From: CAYQOX01 sp964419335
GTDB taxonomy: Bacteria; Hinthialibacterota; Hinthialibacteria; Hinthialibacterales; Hinthialibacteraceae
Length of the DNA: 64,000 nt
Direction: 5' to 3'
NCBI GenBank assembly: GCA_964419335.1
Contig: CAYQOX010000003.1
Location: forward strand, 99,650-163,649
Made by a program: the position numbers and the translations under genes. Below the pieces are notes generated by a model that ran no database searches, had not been told where the DNA came from, and saw nothing but the letters and a program-made list of their open reading frames with translations. This document shows, one piece after another, positions 61,690-64,000 of this stretch (position 1 is its first letter; every line of letters starts with the position of its first letter).

Positions 61690-62808
61690 TTATTCCATTT
61701 CGTGAGATTCGTTGACTTCCCACAAGGCATCATAATGTCTTATTTGTTGAGACCAATCATAAGATTGGGCCAGCGATTGAAGATTGGGCAATTCACCATG
61801 GGCTGCCAATAGGAGTAAATTCTCCATGTGATCGACAAGTTGAGGATCTTCATAGAGGGCAAGACGATGGAATCGTTTTGGGATGAGATAAGGATAATTC
61901 AAGCGTTTGGGTAAGACTGGAAACGCTCCTGCTGCGATGGCTTCGATTACACTAATGCCGAAAAATTCTTGGATGGCGGTAGAAACAACCAAATCACTTT
62001 GCGCGAGGAGCGCCCCATAGTGCTTGCGACTTTTGGCATAACCCCAGTGAAGGATTCTCTCACTTAGGGTTTCTTTTAGGCGTAGGAAAGCAGGAGGATC
62101 TTCGCGGAATTGTTCTCCACAGAGAATTAACTGAAAATCCAATCCACGCTGAGCGAGTTTTTCGATGGCTTGCGCAAAAACCTCTGGCTGTTTATCACGT
62201 TCCCAGCGGTGGTTCCAGAGAATCACGGGGGAGCGGTTTTTCGGTTTGTGGGGAGGGAGTTGCAGGCTTTGTAAATCGATTCCTGGCGAGAGGACTTGGC
62301 TTTGTTCTTGTTTTTGTTTCAAAAGTGGACGTGGTGGTTTTCGATCCGGCATCTTGGAGAGAATTTTCTGAATCCCAATAAAGAAATCGTTCCGGTTGAA
62401 CTCGGAGTTAAATACCACTTTGGTGGCACTGAGAATCGAGAGCAGATTTGTAAGGGGGTAATGATAATCGATTGTTTGTTCGGGATGAAGAGGATAGCTG
62501 ACTTGATTTTCGTGCATATAAAGGACAATGGGAAGCTGGCAAAACTGAGGGCGGGTTAAAGCGATCAAATCGTTGAGGTTCATCATATCGGTTACAAGAA
62601 GCCCGTCCCATTGAGTCGTGGATTGGCGTTGCTGCAGTTTCGTGGCGAATGAAACCGCCGCACCACGCATGCGCCATTTCCAATGGCGCGCGGGTAGACC
62701 CATTATTTCATAATGATGGCGGGAATATTTTTGGAGCCCATCGAAAAGGGCCTTATGCGATCCCCCGTAATAGCCCTCTAAGGCGAGGATGTTGCAGGAT
62801 GGTTTCAT
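61690..62808 (-). CDS. tRNA-queuosine alpha-mannosyltransferase (GTDC1/DUF3524 type)
   Basis: The protein matches the DUF3524 glycosyltransferase that attaches mannose to queuosine in tRNA(Asp). It starts NILALEGYYGGSHKALFDG and has LPARHWKWRMRG, VLYMHENQVSYPL and VVFNSEFNRNDFF. These are followed by the GT4-type LWNHRWERDKQPEVFAQAI, ILHWGYAKSRKHYG and STAIQEFFGISVIEAIAAGA. Agreement with eukaryotic GTDC1 is strong over the whole length. The frame opens at 62973, but ATG 62808, with AGGTG ten bases upstream, places the canonical start at the N-terminus. No queuosine synthesis genes are nearby. Confidence 0.88.
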   Translation of the reverse strand: MKPSCNILALEGYYGGSHKALFDGLQKYSRHHYEIMGLPARHWKWRMRGAAVSFATKLQQRQSTTQWDGLLVTDMMNLNDLIALTRPQFCQLPIVLYMHENQVSYPLHPEQTIDYHYPLTNLLSILSATKVVFNSEFNRNDFFIGIQKILSKMPDRKPPRPLLKQKQEQSQVLSPGIDLQSLQLPPHKPKNRSPVILWNHRWERDKQPEVFAQAIEKLAQRGLDFQLILCGEQFREDPPAFLRLKETLSERILHWGYAKSRKHYGALLAQSDLVVSTAIQEFFGISVIEAIAAGAFPVLPKRLNYPYLIPKRFHRLALYEDPQLVDHMENLLLLAAHGELPNLQSLAQSYDWSQQIRHYDALWEVNESHEME

Positions 62809-62963
62809 GATGATGTCACACCTAAAATTAGGATACTGAATTACACTATCTTCTTCGTAGCCCTCGTCAATGAGTGTAATGCTATCATTTTCGCTCTGCC
62901 GGCGTTTGATTCTCTCTATGGAAGGAGGTTTTGAGAGCCACCCTTTCACAGAAGAGTTGAATT

Positions 62964-62995
62964 CATATCTCATTTTATGGTAAAAGTGAGATATG
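62964..62995. repeat. inverted repeat upstream of the second prepilin
   Basis: CATATCTCA (62964-62972) and TGAGATATG (62987-62995) form a perfect 9-bp inverted repeat with a 14-base spacer that also pairs partly. It lies between the mannosyltransferase start and the prepilin gene, and the right arm overlaps a TATGAT -10-like hexamer. It could be an operator. Confidence 0.5.
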
Positions 62996-63058
62996 ATAAA
63001 ATCGTTTTAGTGAAATGGATCTTGTACAACGATGGACCACCAGAAGGAGTCTCAGATT

Positions 63059-63628
63059 ATGAGAAAGAAGAAAGGTTTTACGTTAATTGAACTCTTAATT
63101 GTAGTTGCCATCATCGGAATTTTAGCAGCGATTGCTGTGCCGAATTTTCTGAACGCCCAGGTACGGGCTAAAGTGAGTCGTACATGGGCGGATTTGAAAA
63201 CGATTGTGAATGCGATGGAACAGTACCGCCTCGATCGTAATTCCTATATTCCAGATTTTGACGGTATCGGGGAGAGCCGTTCTGGTTCTGAAATCGATAC
63301 TTTCAAGCAGTTGACAACGCCGGTTTCCTATTTGACCAATATTCCCCTAGATGTATGGATTCGCAGTGATGAATCAGAGAGTGTGCTTCGGGGAAAAAGC
63401 GAAAAGTATTTTGAGTACTGGGGAGCCGGTTATGGCAAAACGACGAACGCTGTCATGATTGAATACAATTTGGGGTATTGCTTGCGTTCAGTAGGACCGG
63501 ACAAAGCCGAAACCTGGATGGGAGATTATGTAGCGTTAGGTCAAAAGACAGGAGAATACACTTATGATCCCTCGAACGGGCTCACATCGATTGGAGATAT
63601 TATGGCGTCGAATCGTGGTTTGGAGTGA
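63059..63628 (+). CDS. type IV-type prepilin / pseudopilin
   Basis: This 189-residue prepilin has the leader MRKKKG and the standard Gly at -1, then FTLIELLIVVAIIGILAAIA with Glu5. The head domain ends in EYTYDPSNGLTSIGDIMAS, matching the tail of the first prepilin. The start is ATG 63059, supported by AAGGAG at 63044-63049; an in-frame ATG at 63032 has no such site. The neighbours have no pilus assembly genes. The gene is followed at about 100 bases by a strong hairpin. Confidence 0.93.
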   Translation: MRKKKGFTLIELLIVVAIIGILAAIAVPNFLNAQVRAKVSRTWADLKTIVNAMEQYRLDRNSYIPDFDGIGESRSGSEIDTFKQLTTPVSYLTNIPLDVWIRSDESESVLRGKSEKYFEYWGAGYGKTTNAVMIEYNLGYCLRSVGPDKAETWMGDYVALGQKTGEYTYDPSNGLTSIGDIMASNRGLE

Positions 63629-63724
63629 CGAGATTGTTTGTGGAAGAGTTTTCATTGTGAGAAAGCAGAGCGAGCATAAGATTTTATACGATTCTAATCC
63701 ATTAGCGAAATCTTGCTCCGTGCG

Positions 63725-63755
63725 TCAAAACCGCCAGTTTACCTGGCGGTTTTGA
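63725..63755 (+). terminator. strong hairpin terminator after the second prepilin
   Basis: TCAAAACCGCCAG (63725-63737) and CTGGCGGTTTTGA (63743-63755) form a perfect 13-bp stem with a five-base loop. The right arm carries TTTT and the hairpin is about 100 bases after the prepilin stop. It would terminate in both directions. It may also separate the transposase remnant on the right. Confidence 0.75.
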
Positions 63756-63811
63756 CCATCGTGATGGTCATCAGGTATTTTTTTAATCGTACACTCAATA
63801 ACTGGACAGTC

Positions 63812-64000
63812 TTAAGTAGGTTCTTCGCTGTTTAGTATGACTGCATTTTTGGTTTTACATTTTGCTATGCAACCACTTGCATAATACGCATCGGCCACCA
63901 GCAGATCTGGACTCGCTACGTTTGACACGGTTCCCAAAAACAAAACGCGAAATGGCTCACTTTTAAAACGCTACTAGCAATCAAATGAAAATGAAATCAA
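63812..64000 (-). pseudogene. decayed transposase fragment (DDE type)
   Basis: Reading the minus strand leftward from the window edge gives SEPFRVLFLGTVSNVA then SPDLLVADAYYASGCIAKCK and NAVILNSEEPT, ending at TAA (63814-63812). Upstream, still in frame, are two stop codons. The LLVADAYYASG segment matches DDE transposases (the D-A-Y-Y-A-S motif of IS4- or IS701-like elements). It looks like a degraded remnant with lost upstream frame. More of the element may lie right of the window. Confidence 0.4.

Noticed and set aside
1..64000. CRISPR arrays, rRNA and tRNA genes
   Set aside because: No regularly spaced direct repeats or RNA gene signatures were seen on either strand.

Overview
The window is a chromosomal segment of a flagellated, Gram-negative-type bacterium. 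It carries flagellar hook and stator genes, lipoprotein signals, a LysM amidase, type IV-type prepilins and c-type haem attachment sites. Base composition is moderate and coding density is high. No rRNA, tRNA or CRISPR array was found. The prepilins (FTLIELLIVVAIIGILAAIAVPN start, DPSNGLxSIGDI tail) remind me of uncultured phyla such as Sumerlaeota (BRC1), Hydrogenedentota or Omnitrophota. That placement is an inference and is not proven by the sequence.

Layout. 0.3-1.7 kb: an NPCBM-type membrane protein and a lipase-like hydrolase. 1.7-8.9 kb: a minus-strand haem cluster, hemA-hemE-hemN-hemY-hemH-hemC. 9.3-10.9 kb: an orphan NuoI-type ferredoxin and a prepilin, each with a terminator. 10.9-13.3 kb: aroA-cmk-acpS. 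13.4-15.8 kb: a secreted zinc-ribbon DA1-like metallopeptidase and a Pro/Thr-linker secreted protein. 16.2-19.1 kb: gatB and a hybrid sensor kinase. 19.5-31.4 kb: a flagellar block (fliK, flgD, a flagellar operon protein, a possible 35-aa ORF, a giant flgE, flbD, motA, two motB-type genes, a Maf/DUF115 protein). 31.4-34.9 kb: an operon of TPR lipoprotein, B12-binding radical SAM protein and a stand-alone IspG C-terminal half. 35-41.3 kb: a dicarboxylate symporter and a pectin-type module (beta-helix protein, sodium/solute symporter, GH28). 41.3-47.3 kb: a GT2 glycosyltransferase, TPR protein, LysM amidase, SPASM radical SAM protein, a small protein and a glyoxalase-fold protein. 47.4-48.9 kb: an odd pair, a FliG C-terminal domain alone followed by a divergent PorA-like protein. 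49-54 kb: M29 aminopeptidase, mnmA, parvulin isomerase, aroB. 54-64 kb: PEGA lipoprotein, coiled-coil protein, GlcNAc-kinase-like protein, nicotinamidase-like hydrolase, aminotransferase, a trihaem cytochrome fused to a metallophosphatase-like domain, phosphatidylserine decarboxylase, a queuosine-tRNA mannosyltransferase, a second prepilin and a decayed transposase fragment.

How they fit. The haem operon runs from glutamyl-tRNA reduction to ferrochelatase, lacking hemB, hemL and hemD, and could supply the trihaem cytochrome. The flagellar block covers hook assembly and torque generation. The 36.6-41.3 kb genes form a small uptake and degradation module for uronate polymers. The most unusual items are the separate IspG half, the orphan FliG_C/PorA-like pair, the bacterial DA1-like protein and the cytochrome fusion. 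I did not find a recognisable defence island or a clearly bounded new multi-gene system.
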